Source of the DNA: JBBQTU01 sp038213005
Lineage (GTDB): Bacteria; Planctomycetota; Phycisphaerae; Tepidisphaerales; Tepidisphaeraceae
Length of the DNA: 29,174 nucleotides
Direction of reading: 5' to 3'
Assembly (NCBI GenBank): GCA_038213005.1
Contig: JBBQTU010000022.1
Location: forward strand, 1 to 29,174
A program made the position numbers and the translations under genes. The notes under the pieces are model-generated. The model was not told the DNA's origin. It made no database searches and was given only the letters and a program-made list of their open reading frames with translations. Below are positions 29,127-29,174 of the stretch, one piece after another (the stretch's first letter is position 1; each line of letters starts with the position of its first letter).

Positions 29127-29174
29127 ACTCCAAATCGCCTTAAGTGTCCTGCACCCCGATCAGCCCCCTCGCCC

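Noticed and set aside
28633..29143. Open frames crossing the 168-bp repeat (also 5527-6171 and 5628-5969) as proteins
   Set aside because: Both copies are dominated by hairpins, the frames start and stop differently around the two copies, and the translations lack protein-like composition.
1..29174. CRISPR array, rRNA genes or a full insertion sequence with transposase
   Set aside because: No regularly spaced direct repeats, rRNA-like stretches or transposase motifs were found; the IstB-like ATPase has no IstA partner and sits in a replication operon.

Overview
The window is GC-rich DNA that most likely comes from a Planctomycetota-type bacterium. This is inferred, without a database search, from the low-density gene layout, a very large secreted multidomain protein, an ADP-ribosylglycohydrolase next to an AraC regulator, and a 168-bp hairpin-rich intergenic repeat of a kind I associate with that phylum. 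The outer-membrane porin-like protein points to a diderm envelope.

Left part (1-15.6 kb) is chromosomal and visibly rearranged. It holds a partial unknown gene leaving the left edge; a lone DppB-type permease whose dppC partner survives only as a short 5' stub running in frame into a porin-like gene; an atpC gene without atpD; an ADP-ribosylglycohydrolase divergent from an AraC regulator; a repeat-rich gap; a 995-residue secreted protein bracketed by 85-87 bp direct repeats; a hybrid histidine kinase with two receiver domains; a broken LTA-synthase-like sulfatase with inverted remnants beside it; a ROK kinase; and a phd-relE pair whose toxin gene is cut short.

Middle part (15,696-24,136) is an 8.4-kb integrative element in a tRNA-Val(GAC) gene. 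It carries a tyrosine integrase, an XRE repressor with a probable leaderless transcript, a DnaC-like ATPase, a replisome-organiser-like protein, AlpA/excisionase-like small proteins and a block of unknown cargo genes. There are no virion genes, so it resembles a phage satellite or small integrative element. Three things stand out. (1) The att core lies inside the integrase reading frame, so the excised circle would encode an integrase of about 498 residues while the integrated copy ends after 434. (2) An older, mostly deleted relative left its integrase tail at the left junction, fused to the truncated relE. (3) Just upstream of a cargo membrane-protein gene lies a highly structured, apparently non-coding region (about 16,964-17,162). 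It folds into a nested multi-branch RNA whose last strand can pair either with the RNA or with the gene's Shine-Dalgarno. This is the best candidate here for an undescribed system.

Right part (24.2-29.2 kb) has a phosphohexomutase, an OsmC-family protein, and a CLC-F-type fluoride/proton antiporter preceded by a clear fluoride riboswitch. A second copy of the 168-bp repeat and a cluster of short palindromes close the window.
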